A stretch of 64,000 bases of DNA from contig NZ_CP138332.1 in assembly GCF_033955345.1 (NCBI RefSeq), forward strand, positions 4,836,001 through 4,900,000, written 5' to 3'. Shown piece after piece: positions 1 to 8,964 of this stretch. Below the pieces are notes generated by a model, which saw only the letters and a program-made list of their open reading frames with translations, made no database searches and had not been told where the DNA came from. The position numbers were made by a program, and so were the translations under genes. This DNA is from Sphingobacterium bambusae (GTDB lineage Bacteria; Bacteroidota; Bacteroidia; Sphingobacteriales; Sphingobacteriaceae). How positions within the stretch are numbered: the stretch's first letter is position 1; every line of letters starts with the position of its first letter.

Positions 1-558
1 CTGTGCGTTTCCGGTCATCTCCTTCGCGGCATTCGAAAACTCAATTTTTAGTTTTTTCTTGATGAATGAATGGGTACCCGAGCTGCTTTGGCGACCATAG
101 ATGTTAATAGGAAGCTGTACGTCTGCAATCTCCGACCAGTTTTTAATCTCGCCACTCAGGATCTTCCCCAGCGTTTCAATATCGATTTCCTCTAGCGGCA
201 AGGCATCGTGCACAATGAATGCTGTAGCATCTTCGGCAAAGACAATGCTGCGCAAAGGGATGTTCTTTTGCTTAAACTGCGCTACTTCTTCTTGCGATAA
301 CGGACGCGAGGAGTTGGCGATGTCCGCTTGTCCGTTCAATAGAGAGGTGATGCCCAAGCCTGATCCTCCACCGGAGATGGCGATGCTGAAGTCGGGATCC
401 ATTATGGTGTACTTTTCCGCAAGGGTAACGGCGAGGTTAACCTCGGTATCCGAGCCCTTCATTTTGATAGCAGGGCTCTTCGGGGTGCAAGCCATTACGG
501 TTAATAGTCCGATACTGTAAACGATCAAACGAGTGGAATGCGCATGCGTACGTTTCAT
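1..558 (-). CDS. PstS-like phosphate-binding lipoprotein (3' end outside window)
   Basis: N-terminal 186 residues of a periplasmic substrate-binding protein of the phosphate ABC transporter family. The start ATG at 558 opens a hydrophobic leader ending in a lipobox-like LLTVMAC, so it is probably a lipoprotein. Next comes GSDTEVNL, the PstS-type phosphate-contact motif, then AISGGGSGLGI and NGQADIANSSRPL, and later GRQSSSGTHSF, all in the usual order for PBP-like phosphate binders. The protein runs off the left edge, so the C-terminal lobe and any pstCAB genes are not visible. Family call is firm; phosphate as the ligand follows from the family. Some Bacteroidota homologues have other roles, for example alongside TonB or ExbD systems. 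Confidence 0.85.
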   Translation of the reverse strand, partial: MKRTHAHSTRLIVYSIGLLTVMACTPKSPAIKMKGSDTEVNLAVTLAEKYTIMDPDFSIAISGGGSGLGITSLLNGQADIANSSRPLSQEEVAQFKQKNIPLRSIVFAEDATAFIVHDALPLEEIDIETLGKILSGEIKNWSEIADVQLPINIYGRQSSSGTHSFIKKKLKIEFSNAAKEMTGNAQ

Positions 559-633
559 TGTATAAAGATCAGTTTCTAAATTAACCAAATCATTACCAGT
601 TTATTAAACTCTTGTTAAAACTTGTAGGGTTAA

Positions 634-641
634 CAAAGGTA
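634..641 (-). promoter_or_regulatory. Bacteroidota -7 element before the PstS-like gene
   Basis: On the minus strand this reads TACCTTTG, matching the TAnnTTTG -7 consensus. It would start transcription near 627, about 70 nt before the ATG at 558. I see no TTTG at the expected -33 spacing, so the call rests on the -7 box only. Confidence 0.4.
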
Positions 642-752
642 CACGGCACATATGTTGGTTGGGGCTGTATTTCACAAGAGCAGGCCTACGGTTTTGTTCC
701 GGAGACCTGCTATATGTGCTGGTTATTTAGTAGCAGCGTAGAAAAGGGTAGG

Positions 753-2468
753 CTAGTTGTTGACTATACGTCTTACGCAACGGATGTTTCTGCCTTCCGA
801 TTTGTTGCTGTTCGGATAGGTTACATTTCCCCAGGAAAAGCCCCAGAAAAAGCGGGTGAAAGATGACCGCACGGCGGTAGCTGTATTTGTTCCTGTTGGT
901 GTCCCTGTCCAATAATGGCACTCTCCGGTGGCAAAGAAGCCGATAAATATACCTACTGGACTTCCAACGACGGCATTGTTGGTTGTGCGATATCCCCCAA
1001 AGGAGAGAAACAGGTTGTTATCGTCATAGGATGGGTTTGCGGGATAGTCGCTATCTCTGTTCCAAACGTATGCATACTGTGCACCAAAAAACAGACCCAA
1101 AACCTCTTTTTTCTCATCAGGCTGTCCTATGGATTGCCATTCGGCACTGGTGGGCATTCTCCAGGTATTTTCTGGATAAATGCGTGTACATGGGTCAACA
1201 TTGGCTACTGCGCCATTCGGTGTTTCGGACCCCCAATTCCAAAATTCGGTATCTCGTGTGGAAGGGCTAGACCCGCCCGGGTTGGATTTGAGTCGATATC
1301 GGTCTGTCTTGTTGCTGTCATATACAATATTACTGCGAGCCCACATAATTCCTTTTACCTTAACGGCTGATTCGAGAAGCCTCAAACTGAGCGCAAGACT
1401 ACCGCCTATTTCCGGCGTATGCTCGTTTTGGTAGGTAATGGTGCCAATGTTGCTGAATACGCGATCCCTGCCGTCATCAATGCGTATGTCAATTCTGTTG
1501 GCCACGACCTTCAGTTGGTTTGCCGCTATGGGTTGTGTGTCAAGTGTATAGAAGTTGGCAAGTTTCACGGTATTGCTTGGCTCGTCGTTGGCAAGCTCCA
1601 TGCTTGCTCCGTTCACACTTGCAGGGCTTGAGCTAATGTTGGAAAAGCTTTCCGTCAGGATGTTGAAGTCGCCCATACTAGTATAGGGAGCATTCTGTGG
1701 ACCTTTAACTAGCGTAAGTTGTGTAGCATTGTTGATTGTGCCGAATGCTCCGCGCACATTTAGACGTACTTGGGTGCGCGCTGTTTTCCGTTTAAACTGT
1801 ATGTTTAAGAAATTATCGCCGTCGACGGTACTGATGCTTCCGGATGCGTAAAGTACATCCTTATTAAACAAGGAGGCTCGCGTTACCATACCAGCGGTGT
1901 TTACTGTCGGTACGGAAGGTTGCGTTTCGTTCACGGATAAAGCATACCAGCGATAGGTTCGTGATCCGTCTACCCTGATGTTCGGATCGCTGCCTGATGC
2001 AATAACTTGGTTGACCACTTGGTTGTTGTTCTGATCGAACATAATGAGACGGTAATAGACGCCGTTGGTCATTCTACTCGTACTCATTTTAGTGCCTCCG
2101 ACCGCAGCCATGCGTGCCCCGGCAGCGGAATCTACCGTTGTAGGTGCTGGAATTTTGAAGGGTTTACTTTCGGTAGCGCTTATCAACACGTCAAGGGTGC
2201 CGAGGGCGACCATTTTTTCCTTCGGAATGTCGCTCTTGTTAGTCTGGCTTCCGCGGTTCACCGCTGATCTGACCATGCTTTCCATGGGATTGTTCTGCCA
2301 GATTGCATCTTCTATACTAGTAAGTTCAATCTTTAGTGCCGCATTGCCCGGCTCGCCAGTAGGGACAATAGAATCATTTTTGCTGCATGAGGAAGCTAGG
2401 TGTAGCAAGAGTACAAATAGGGTAGCGGCTTGTATAAATCGCGTTAAACTGAAGTTTATATTGCTCAT
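753..2468 (-). CDS. Fimbrillin-like lipoprotein with C-terminal FISUMP-type domain
   Basis: 571-residue surface lipoprotein. A signal sequence ends in lipobox LASSC (Cys28). The body is Ser/Thr/Asn-rich beta structure like the fimbrillin/Mfa families: an ALKIEL strand, a GTKMSTSRM stretch and a YRLIMFD strand. The last ~200 residues carry WNWGSETPNGAVANVDPC, then PENTWRMPTSAEWQSIG and finally GRNIRCVRR, which resembles the Fibrobacter succinogenes major paralogous domain found at the end of many Bacteroidota fimbrillin-like proteins. Likely exposed on the outer membrane as an adhesin or pilus-type subunit; this is inferred from family resemblance. It lies 45 nt downstream of a 56-codon gene on the same strand, probably co-transcribed. 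No chaperone or usher genes are nearby. Confidence 0.7.
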   Translation of the reverse strand: MSNINFSLTRFIQAATLFVLLLHLASSCSKNDSIVPTGEPGNAALKIELTSIEDAIWQNNPMESMVRSAVNRGSQTNKSDIPKEKMVALGTLDVLISATESKPFKIPAPTTVDSAAGARMAAVGGTKMSTSRMTNGVYYRLIMFDQNNNQVVNQVIASGSDPNIRVDGSRTYRWYALSVNETQPSVPTVNTAGMVTRASLFNKDVLYASGSISTVDGDNFLNIQFKRKTARTQVRLNVRGAFGTINNATQLTLVKGPQNAPYTSMGDFNILTESFSNISSSPASVNGASMELANDEPSNTVKLANFYTLDTQPIAANQLKVVANRIDIRIDDGRDRVFSNIGTITYQNEHTPEIGGSLALSLRLLESAVKVKGIMWARSNIVYDSNKTDRYRLKSNPGGSSPSTRDTEFWNWGSETPNGAVANVDPCTRIYPENTWRMPTSAEWQSIGQPDEKKEVLGLFFGAQYAYVWNRDSDYPANPSYDDNNLFLSFGGYRTTNNAVVGSPVGIFIGFFATGECHYWTGTPTGTNTATAVRSSFTRFFWGFSWGNVTYPNSNKSEGRNIRCVRRIVNN

Positions 2469-2513
2469 CTCTTTTGTGTTTAGTCTTGGTGGTCTAAAAG
2501 ATTCTTGTGCTGT

Positions 2514-2684
2514 TTAGATGTCGATATCGCGAAAGTCAGAACCATTGCTTTCCCAGTTGTCCAACTCGGGCGTGAATGGCGCATCCGGATTGCCCGGTTT
2601 AATGACAGAGGAGCCTGTTACTATGCCAGATTCTAAAAATAAAATTTCCATGGTTATTATTGGTGCTATATATTTCTTTCTCAT
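2514..2684 (-). CDS. 56-residue small protein upstream of the fimbrillin-like lipoprotein
   Basis: Reading the minus strand from the ATG at 2684 gives a 56-residue protein starting MRKKYIAPIITMEI and ending GSDFRDIDI, stop at 2514-2516. The basic MxKKYxxP start followed by an aliphatic stretch and an acidic, Pro/Asn/Gly-rich tail resembles short hypothetical proteins that often precede fimbrillin-like or lipoprotein genes in Bacteroidota. There is no clear signal peptide or transmembrane helix. It sits 45 nt before the lipoprotein start in the same direction, so the two probably share a transcript. Function unknown; coding status is inferred from the start pattern, position and composition. 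Confidence 0.6.
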   Translation of the reverse strand: MRKKYIAPIITMEILFLESGIVTGSSVIKPGNPDAPFTPELDNWESNGSDFRDIDI

Positions 2685-3090
2685 AATTTTTTTTGTTTGT
2701 TAAAACATATAATGATTGTGTCTACATTTTATGATGTACAGTTGTGTTGTTTGCGTTACAAAATTTGAGTTTTATTGTTTTTTTTAAGCAAGTAAATTTT
2801 GTTTTTTAGGAAAATATGTAGCTTTTTAACGACGTTGTGCTGCTTTTTATACTTTTTATTTTCTTTTACAGCTATTGTTTAAATCTATTTTTATTTTACT
2901 TAATTTAAGTGTGGTTTTATGGGATTGCGGTGTTGATGGATAGCGATCTATAGGTGGCAAAAGAGATAAAGAAAATAGAATAATTCCTTCATTTAGATCG
3001 CCAAGCGAATTTTTATAAGGTAGGTAGCTGCTGTAACGCAGAAGGACTTAAGCAATGGGAGATTGTGGATCTCTGCTGATGAGAAATTGT
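2685..3090. other. AT-rich intergenic region
   Basis: About 400 nt between the 56-residue gene and the PLP deaminase, both on the minus strand. Very T-rich on the plus strand with several homopolymer runs. It must hold the promoter of the small-protein/fimbrillin pair, but I find no convincing TAnnTTTG box, RNA or ORF. Confidence 0.5.
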
Positions 3091-3978
3091 TTAAAATTTA
3101 TCCAGCATGCCCAACAAGCCGGTAAGTCCGCCAGTGTGCACGAGCAGTAGGCGTTGACCCTCTGCTATTTCGTCTTTTTGCAGCAGATCGTGAAGTGCAA
3201 AAAACATTTTTCCGGTATAGGTTGGTTCGATGAGTATGCCCGTACCTTTTGTAAACTGTTGGACAAATGCGATGAGTTCAGGTTTCGTTTTGGCATATCC
3301 ACCAAAGTGGTATTCGAGGTGCATATGGAAGCGTTCGTCCAGCGTTATGCCGAGGTCGGTAATGGCTTGTTTGATAAATTGGCCGCCCTTTAACACAGGT
3401 ATGGTGTGGAGCTGGGTTGTTAAGTCGGCTTGCTGCAGGCCCATAAGTAATCCGGCAGCTGTTGCGCCCGTTCCGCAGGCGCAAAAGATATGATCGTAGG
3501 GATGCGTCAGTTCGCCTATTAACTCACTACATCCCTTTGCGGCGAGCACACTATAACCACCCTCATCAATAAAGTAGGCTTTAGCGTCCGTGCCAAAATG
3601 CTGCTCGAAAAGGTCTTTCTTGTCTTTGTAGCTTGTGCGGTCTACAAAAGTCAAGTGCATACCGAATAAGGAGCAGAGCTTCAACACAGGGTTGTCCACA
3701 CGCTCACCGCGTACAAAACCGTGGGTCTGGAAGCCAAATTTTGCGCCGGCACAGGCGGTAGCCAGCAAATGATTAGACCAGGCGCCACCGAACGTCACCA
3801 AGTTTTCCTTACTGTTGTACTTCGCTTCGGCTAGTGGATATTTTAACTTTCGCCACTTATTGCCTGATATATAAGGATGAATAAGGTCATCACGCTTAAC
3901 GAAGACACGTACCTTCTTCTCCGCGTAGAGCGGATGGAAAATTTCCTCTTCAGGACTATAGAAATCGAATGTTAACAT
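3091..3978 (-). CDS. ACC deaminase / D-cysteine desulfhydrase family PLP enzyme
   Basis: 295-residue fold-type II PLP enzyme. VFVKRDDLIHPYISGNKWRK near the N-terminus is the substrate and PLP-lysine region of the 1-aminocyclopropane-1-carboxylate deaminase/D-cysteine desulfhydrase family; the Lys in GNKWRK is the expected Schiff-base residue. TFGGAWSNH follows (Asn-ring stacking region) and FCACGTGATAAGL is the phosphate-binding loop. Length is slightly below the 325-340 usual for true ACC deaminases, so the substrate (D-cysteine, ACC or another amino acid) cannot be fixed; most Bacteroidota members are annotated only to family. Cytoplasmic and probably monocistronic. Divergent from rluD with a 51-nt gap; CAAAGTTA at 3989-3996 reads TAACTTTG on this strand, a possible -7 box. 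Confidence 0.8.
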   Translation of the reverse strand: MLTFDFYSPEEEIFHPLYAEKKVRVFVKRDDLIHPYISGNKWRKLKYPLAEAKYNSKENLVTFGGAWSNHLLATACAGAKFGFQTHGFVRGERVDNPVLKLCSLFGMHLTFVDRTSYKDKKDLFEQHFGTDAKAYFIDEGGYSVLAAKGCSELIGELTHPYDHIFCACGTGATAAGLLMGLQQADLTTQLHTIPVLKGGQFIKQAITDLGITLDERFHMHLEYHFGGYAKTKPELIAFVQQFTKGTGILIEPTYTGKMFFALHDLLQKDEIAEGQRLLLVHTGGLTGLLGMLDKF

Positions 3979-4029
3979 AATACGTAGACAAAGTTAGTAG
4001 ATTTTGAAGGATTTCGATATTTTTGCGTA

Positions 4030-5070
4030 ATGGCAGAAGAATTAGATTTTCAGGATCAGGACGAGCAGGAACTTTTTGAGCATTTGCGTATAGAGGCTGA
4101 CAAAGGACAGGCTCCCTTACGTTTGGATAAGTTCTTGATGAACAGGGTGGAGAATACCTCCAGAAATCGTATTCAGCATGCGATAGAGGCAGAGACGGTG
4201 TTTGTAAACGGTAAATTGGCGAAAGCGAGTTACAAGGTGAAGCCCTTGGATGTGATTACCTTAGTGTTGCCGGATCCACCGCGCGATACTGAAGTATATC
4301 CCGAAGATATTCCCTTAAACATTCTGTTTGAGGATGACGACGTCTTGTTGGTAAACAAAGAAGCGGGCATGGTCGTACATCCCGGCTACAACAATTATAC
4401 AGGTACGTTGGTCAACGCATTGACCTTTCACCTTAACCAATTGCCGACAATGCCGGGCAACACAGGACGCCCGGGTTTAGTGCACCGCATAGATAAGGAT
4501 ACTTCGGGGCTACTGGTGATCGCCAAAAACGAATGGGCGATGACACATTTGGCAAAGCAGTTTTTTGATCACTCCATAAAACGGCAATATGTAGCTTTGG
4601 TATGGGGCGATTTATCGGAGGACGGAACCATCACTGGTTATATAGGTCGTAACTTGAAGGACCGCCGCGTGATGGATATGTACGATAGTGAGGAAAAGGG
4701 GAAATGGTCAGTAACACATTACCGTATTCTAGAGCGTTTGGGGTATGTCACGTTGATCGAATGTGAATTGGAAACAGGGCGGACGCACCAGATTCGTACG
4801 CATTTAAAGTCCATTGGCCACCCGTTGTTTTCCGATGAATTATACGGTGGAAGTAAAATTTTGAAGGGAACGGTTTTCAATAAATACAAGCAGTTCGTCC
4901 ATAATTGTTTTGAGCTTTTGCCTCGGCAGGCTCTGCACGCTCGCTCTTTGGGCTTTGTACACCCGCGTACTAAACAATTTGTAGAATTCGAGGTGCCGTT
5001 GCCGGAAGATTTCCAGCAGGCGCTGGATAAATGGCGTTCGTATTCCAATACGATGGATGCACAGGATTAA
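4030..5070 (+). CDS. rluD: 23S rRNA pseudouridine synthase, RluD type
   Basis: 346 residues. Acidic N-terminus, then an S4 RNA-binding domain (about 24-90: PLRLDKFLMNRVENTSRNRI, then VFVNGKLAKASYKVKPLD). The RluA-family catalytic domain follows, with GLVHRIDKDTSGLLVIAKN; Asp155 in HRID is the catalytic aspartate. A later GRTHQIRTHLKSIGHPL is the second conserved signature. RluD makes the pseudouridines of helix 69 (1911, 1915, 1917 in E. coli numbering) that matter for ribosome assembly; RluC or another RluA-family enzyme is possible, but the S4 domain and length favour RluD. The class IV aminotransferase gene starts 17 nt downstream, suggesting a shared transcript. Confidence 0.85.
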   Translation: MAEELDFQDQDEQELFEHLRIEADKGQAPLRLDKFLMNRVENTSRNRIQHAIEAETVFVNGKLAKASYKVKPLDVITLVLPDPPRDTEVYPEDIPLNILFEDDDVLLVNKEAGMVVHPGYNNYTGTLVNALTFHLNQLPTMPGNTGRPGLVHRIDKDTSGLLVIAKNEWAMTHLAKQFFDHSIKRQYVALVWGDLSEDGTITGYIGRNLKDRRVMDMYDSEEKGKWSVTHYRILERLGYVTLIECELETGRTHQIRTHLKSIGHPLFSDELYGGSKILKGTVFNKYKQFVHNCFELLPRQALHARSLGFVHPRTKQFVEFEVPLPEDFQQALDKWRSYSNTMDAQD

Positions 5071-5087
5071 CAGCTAGCGAGAAACGT

Positions 5088-5945
5088 ATGTCATTACAAT
5101 ATATCAATTTTGACGGGCAAATTATTGCCGAGAACCAGCATATAGCCAGTATCGATAGCCGTGCTTTGCGCTATGGTGACGGTTTATTTGAAACGATGTT
5201 GTGGAAAGATGGGGATATCCGCTTTTTGAAACAGCATATCGAGCGACTACAACGTGGGATGCAAACCCTGCAGCTGGAAGAGTTTACCAAATTCGACGAG
5301 TTTTTCATTCGTTCCAAGACGGAGGAGCTTGTTCGGAAGAACAATATGATTGGACAGCAGGCAAGGGTTCGACTCATTGTTTACCGTGCCGGCGGGGGCT
5401 TGTATGCACCTGAAAGCAACAAGCCTGTCTATTGCCTGCAGGTGTCGCGTATTGCGACTTCTCTACGAGATAAAAAACTGGGCCTTATCGTGGATCTATA
5501 TACCGAGTTTAAGAAACCATATAGTGATCTGTCGCATTTGAAATCAAATAATGCGCTTATCTACGTGATGGCAGGCATCTATAAGAAACGATTTGCCTAC
5601 GATGAGGTGTTTATCTTAAACCAAGAGGGGTATCTGTGCGAAGCGCTGACGTCTAATATCTTTGTATACTACGAGAAGGTGCTATACACACCGGCGATTA
5701 CCGAAGGTTGCGTGGCTGGTGTGATGCGCAAGGTGGTAATGGATATGGCTGCAGCAGAGGATATTCAGGTTGTAGAGGCGCAAATTAGTCCGGAAATCAT
5801 GAAGCAGGCCGACGAAATATTCTGTACCAATGCCGTGCAAGGTGTGCAATGGGTGATGGGCTATAAGCAGAAGCGCTACTTCAATAAAATATCGAGGATA
5901 TTGCAGGATAAGCTACAGCAGTGGTCCTATGAAGAAGAAAGCTAA
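5088..5945 (+). CDS. Class IV aminotransferase (PabC/IlvE/D-amino-acid transaminase family)
   Basis: 285 residues from the ATG at 5088; a longer reading frame from 5031 would overlap rluD and adds no family sequence. Fold-type IV PLP signatures: ALRYGDGLFETM near the N-terminus, LSHLKSNNALIYVMA carrying the PLP-binding Lys, EALTSNIFVYYEKVLYTPA, and the EGCVAGVMRKVV turn. Size and order fit aminodeoxychorismate lyase (PabC), which makes 4-aminobenzoate for folate, but IlvE and D-alanine transaminases share these motifs and no pabA/pabB gene lies nearby. I call the family only. Follows rluD closely; a strong hairpin ends the unit at 5977-6020. Confidence 0.75.
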   Translation: MSLQYINFDGQIIAENQHIASIDSRALRYGDGLFETMLWKDGDIRFLKQHIERLQRGMQTLQLEEFTKFDEFFIRSKTEELVRKNNMIGQQARVRLIVYRAGGGLYAPESNKPVYCLQVSRIATSLRDKKLGLIVDLYTEFKKPYSDLSHLKSNNALIYVMAGIYKKRFAYDEVFILNQEGYLCEALTSNIFVYYEKVLYTPAITEGCVAGVMRKVVMDMAAAEDIQVVEAQISPEIMKQADEIFCTNAVQGVQWVMGYKQKRYFNKISRILQDKLQQWSYEEES

Positions 5946-5976
5946 GGCTTAGGAACGATTTAGGAGATGATTATAC

Positions 5977-6020
5977 AAAATAGGCTGTCTAAAATGTTTA
6001 TGTTTTAGACAGCCTATTTT
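5977..6020. terminator. Bidirectional hairpin terminator
   Basis: Perfect 18-bp inverted repeat (5977-5994 with 6003-6020, 8-nt loop) around core TAGGCTGTCT, A-rich on the left and followed by CTTTTTT on the right. It lies between the convergent class IV aminotransferase and permease genes, so it can serve both. Confidence 0.85.
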
Positions 6021-6086
6021 CTTTTTTGAGTCGTTTTTTTCTGCGCATTGCTGGCATGTTCAGCAAGACAGATAAAAAAAAAGGGG

Positions 6087-7517
6087 TTATTCGGATCGTT
6101 TACGATTTCGCTGTACAAGTAGGTAACTGATGTAAAGCAGGATCAACCAAATCGGGATAAGCTCGACGGAGATCTTTAATCCAGTGAACCACATCATCAG
6201 CAGTACCCCCAATAGAAACAGCAGGCTGATATAGTTACTCAGTGGATAGAAAACAGTCGGGAAACGTGATTTTTCCTTTTTGGCTCGCAGATTTCTTTTG
6301 AAAAAGATGTGCGTGAGGGATATCATAATCCAGTTGATCACCAAAGAGGATACCACCAAGCTCATCAATACCTCCAAGGCCTTCTCTGGCATAATCTTGT
6401 TGATTACGATACATACAGCCACCAATCCCGCAGAAACCAAAATCGCGTTAATAGGCGAGTGGTTACTGTTCAGTTTCGTGAGAAACTTGGGCGCATTGCG
6501 CTGCTCGGCTAACCCGAATAGCATGCGTGAATTGCTGTACACACAGCTGTTGTAGACCGACAGTGCTGCGGTAAGTACAATCAGGTTTAGCACATTGGCA
6601 ATGATATTGGTGAAATAATAAGTAGCACCAAAAAGCTCGAACTGCAGTCCTTTCAGGCTGGCGAAAACCTCCACGAAGGGACTAGTCTCGGAGGTAATAT
6701 TTCGCCAAGGCATCAGCGAAAACAAAATCACCAACGAGCCGATGTAGAAGATCAAAATTCGCCAAAGAACCTGATTGGTTGCTTTTGGTATGTTTTTTTC
6801 TGGATTTTCGGCCTCCGCAGCGGTGATGCCAACGAGCTCTAGGCCACCAAAGGAAAACATAATCATGACGAGCGCTGCCAAGAGACCTTGGTAGGAACCA
6901 TTTTCTGCGGTGGATAGCCATCCTTTTGGAAAGAAGCCGCCGTCGTTTGTCAAGTTCTGTATCGTCGCATTTTCGCCTCCGTTGCCGCTTATCAAGAGGT
7001 AAGAGCCAAAGATGATCATGGCAATGATGGCCACCACCTTGATGATGGAGAACCAAAATTCGGTTTCGCCATATACTTTGACCGAGGCTAGGTTGAGCGC
7101 ATTGATCACAAAAAAGAAAAACAGGCTGGAGACCCATAGGGGAATCTCGGGCCACCAAAATTGCACATAATGTCCAATAGCGGTTAGCTCGGCCATACTG
7201 ACCAATAGGTACAATACCCAGTAGTTCCATCCAGAGGCATAGCCGGCAAAAGAACCCCAATACTTGTTGGCAAAGTAACTGAAGCTGCCCGATACGGGCT
7301 CTTGTACCACCATTTCGCCCAGTTGACGCATAATGAAAAATGCAATTAGCCCAGCGATCGCATACCCCAAGATGGCTGACGGACCAGAGAGCACAGCTGC
7401 CTGCCCAATACCTAAAAATAGCCCCGTACCTATTGCTCCGCCAAGAGCAATGAGCTGTATGTGCCTATTGCTTAGCCCGCGTTTTAGTTTTTTGTTTTCT
7501 GTAGCGTTTGTTTCCAA
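6087..7517 (-). CDS. APC-superfamily amino acid permease
   Basis: 476 residues with about 12 predicted membrane helices. NRHIQLIALGGAIGTGLFLG at the N-terminus is the unwound TM1 substrate motif of amino acid:proton symporters of the AAT family; SGSFSYFANKYWGSFAGYASG and FSFGGLELVGITAAEAENP match the conserved segments in the middle. Closest by eye to the aromatic/proline/GABA permeases of Proteobacteria. Imports an amino acid across the inner membrane; the specific substrate cannot be read. No biosynthetic or catabolic genes adjoin it. The next minus-strand gene upstream (T9SS plug) stops 45 nt before this start, so read-through is possible. Confidence 0.8.
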   Translation of the reverse strand: METNATENKKLKRGLSNRHIQLIALGGAIGTGLFLGIGQAAVLSGPSAILGYAIAGLIAFFIMRQLGEMVVQEPVSGSFSYFANKYWGSFAGYASGWNYWVLYLLVSMAELTAIGHYVQFWWPEIPLWVSSLFFFFVINALNLASVKVYGETEFWFSIIKVVAIIAMIIFGSYLLISGNGGENATIQNLTNDGGFFPKGWLSTAENGSYQGLLAALVMIMFSFGGLELVGITAAEAENPEKNIPKATNQVLWRILIFYIGSLVILFSLMPWRNITSETSPFVEVFASLKGLQFELFGATYYFTNIIANVLNLIVLTAALSVYNSCVYSNSRMLFGLAEQRNAPKFLTKLNSNHSPINAILVSAGLVAVCIVINKIMPEKALEVLMSLVVSSLVINWIMISLTHIFFKRNLRAKKEKSRFPTVFYPLSNYISLLFLLGVLLMMWFTGLKISVELIPIWLILLYISYLLVQRNRKRSE

Positions 7518-7562
7518 GATATGTGTAGTCGTTTTGATGTAAAATGCTGTAGCGTTGTAGTG

Positions 7563-8885
7563 CTATCGATTTCTGTTGTTTATGCCAAGTTCGCTGTAAC
7601 CGACGAGTTCGTCCCAATAGGTGCCTAAACGTCGATTATAGATTAATATTTGGTAATCATTTCCCGTTTCAAAATGATTTCCGGAGAAGGCGTCGGTAAC
7701 GGTTTTTTTTTCGGGCTCTTCCAATACATAGGTATAGTCATATAGCCCTTGTTTTAGTTTTAGTGCTGCCGTCCACCGATCCTTTTCTTGATCATAATGT
7801 AGCTTGTTTTCCGCGTTACGCGCATAGTTGTTGAATCCGCCCACAATATAGATATTTCCGTTGACCGTTTTGGCTGTTTTTAGCGAAAAATGAACGGTCG
7901 CATAATCTCCGTCAATATCTTCATCTGAAAAATCTCTATTTCTGAAATAAAAACGTCCGTTTTCATCGAAAGTGGAGGCGTAGCTGCTTCCAAATTGGTC
8001 CTCATCGGTGTTAAGCTCCACGGTGATAGAAGAATCGAGTGAATTTAGCGTTCGAATGCGTTCAGATGCGATGCGTAAGCTGCGTAGATCTACAAAACGA
8101 AACTCATCGCGCCCATCAAAATCCAACGTTGCACTGTTGTTATATGTGAAGACATTCGTGCTGGAAAAATTTGGTTTCTGTATCTTCAGGAAGTGGTCAG
8201 GACGCTGGTTCTGCAACACATAAACCGCTAAATCTCGTTCTGGGTTGGGGATGGTGAGGGCGGTACGCAGCTCGATATCGAGCTTTTGGTTGTGCGGGCG
8301 GTTGGCGACGTTCAGCGAAGGCTTGATCTGCGCAGCTATGCTTACCAAGTCATGCAATACATAGAATCTACGTGTCAATATAAGGCGTTCCTTATCGCTA
8401 TCTTCATATACTTTAAGAATATAGTTACCGGCTAGCTTTGGTTTGAGGTTTGCTGATGGAAAGGTCAAGCTGTAGCGTGTATAGGCTTGGGATGTTCCTT
8501 TGGAAGAGGTGAACTCCTCCAGTCTATCCTCGTTGAATCCGTCTACGTAGTCGAGGATTGTCGCGCGGCTAGGCGTCCAGTCTTGGTTGCAGTGTTCTAT
8601 CCCGTAGTAGTAGTTACGCACGTCGCCGCGGAGGTCGTCAAAGGTGAGTATCAATGTGCTATTACTGCCCAACGTATATACTGGGAGCTGGTTTTCCTTG
8701 CCCACTGGATACAGCTGCACACTTCGTATAGCCGTTAGATACGCATGGTTGTCATATAGCATCTCCTGCTTTGGTGAACGCTCGAAGCTGCTTCTTTCTT
8801 TTTTCTTCTTTTGGGCGAAAGACAGCAAGGCGATGTTCGAGAGAATAAGCAAAGACAATAATCGGATAGTCAGGGCCGTGTTCAT
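7563..8885 (-). CDS. Type IX secretion system plug protein (DUF5103)
   Basis: 440 residues from the ATG at 8885, chosen because it gives a clean signal peptide (MNTALTIRLLSLLILSN to SFAQ); an in-frame ATG at 8918 would add 11 residues before it. The mature protein has the DUF5103 pattern: LTFDDLRGDVRNYYYGIEHC, then NQDWTPSRATILDYVDGFNE and LKPKLAGNYILKVYEDSD near residues 80-160, and a C-terminal beta domain (VHFSLKTAKTVNGNIYIVGG, YDYTYVLEE). In Flavobacterium johnsoniae a protein of this family blocks the periplasmic end of the SprA translocon; the role here is transferred from that family. Suggests the organism has a type IX system, although no other por/spr gene is in view. Confidence 0.8.
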   Translation of the reverse strand: MNTALTIRLLSLLILSNIALLSFAQKKKKERSSFERSPKQEMLYDNHAYLTAIRSVQLYPVGKENQLPVYTLGSNSTLILTFDDLRGDVRNYYYGIEHCNQDWTPSRATILDYVDGFNEDRLEEFTSSKGTSQAYTRYSLTFPSANLKPKLAGNYILKVYEDSDKERLILTRRFYVLHDLVSIAAQIKPSLNVANRPHNQKLDIELRTALTIPNPERDLAVYVLQNQRPDHFLKIQKPNFSSTNVFTYNNSATLDFDGRDEFRFVDLRSLRIASERIRTLNSLDSSITVELNTDEDQFGSSYASTFDENGRFYFRNRDFSDEDIDGDYATVHFSLKTAKTVNGNIYIVGGFNNYARNAENKLHYDQEKDRWTAALKLKQGLYDYTYVLEEPEKKTVTDAFSGNHFETGNDYQILIYNRRLGTYWDELVGYSELGINNRNR

Positions 8886-8964
8886 TTCGTAAAAATAAGA
8901 AAACGGAGACATTAACAAGGTCGGGGCTAGAATTTATTTATAAAAAAGGCCTAAAAGTATGGCG

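Noticed and set aside
679..711. Hairpin as terminator of the fimbrillin-like gene
   Set aside because: The stem has mismatches and no T-run on the minus strand; kept out as unsupported.
5031..5087. Longer N-terminus for the class IV aminotransferase
   Set aside because: The added residues overlap rluD and have no family similarity; ATG 5088 gives the normal start.
6682..7260. 192-codon open frame on the minus strand
   Set aside because: Another frame of the amino acid permease gene; composition (many Arg, Cys, Trp) is that of a shifted frame.
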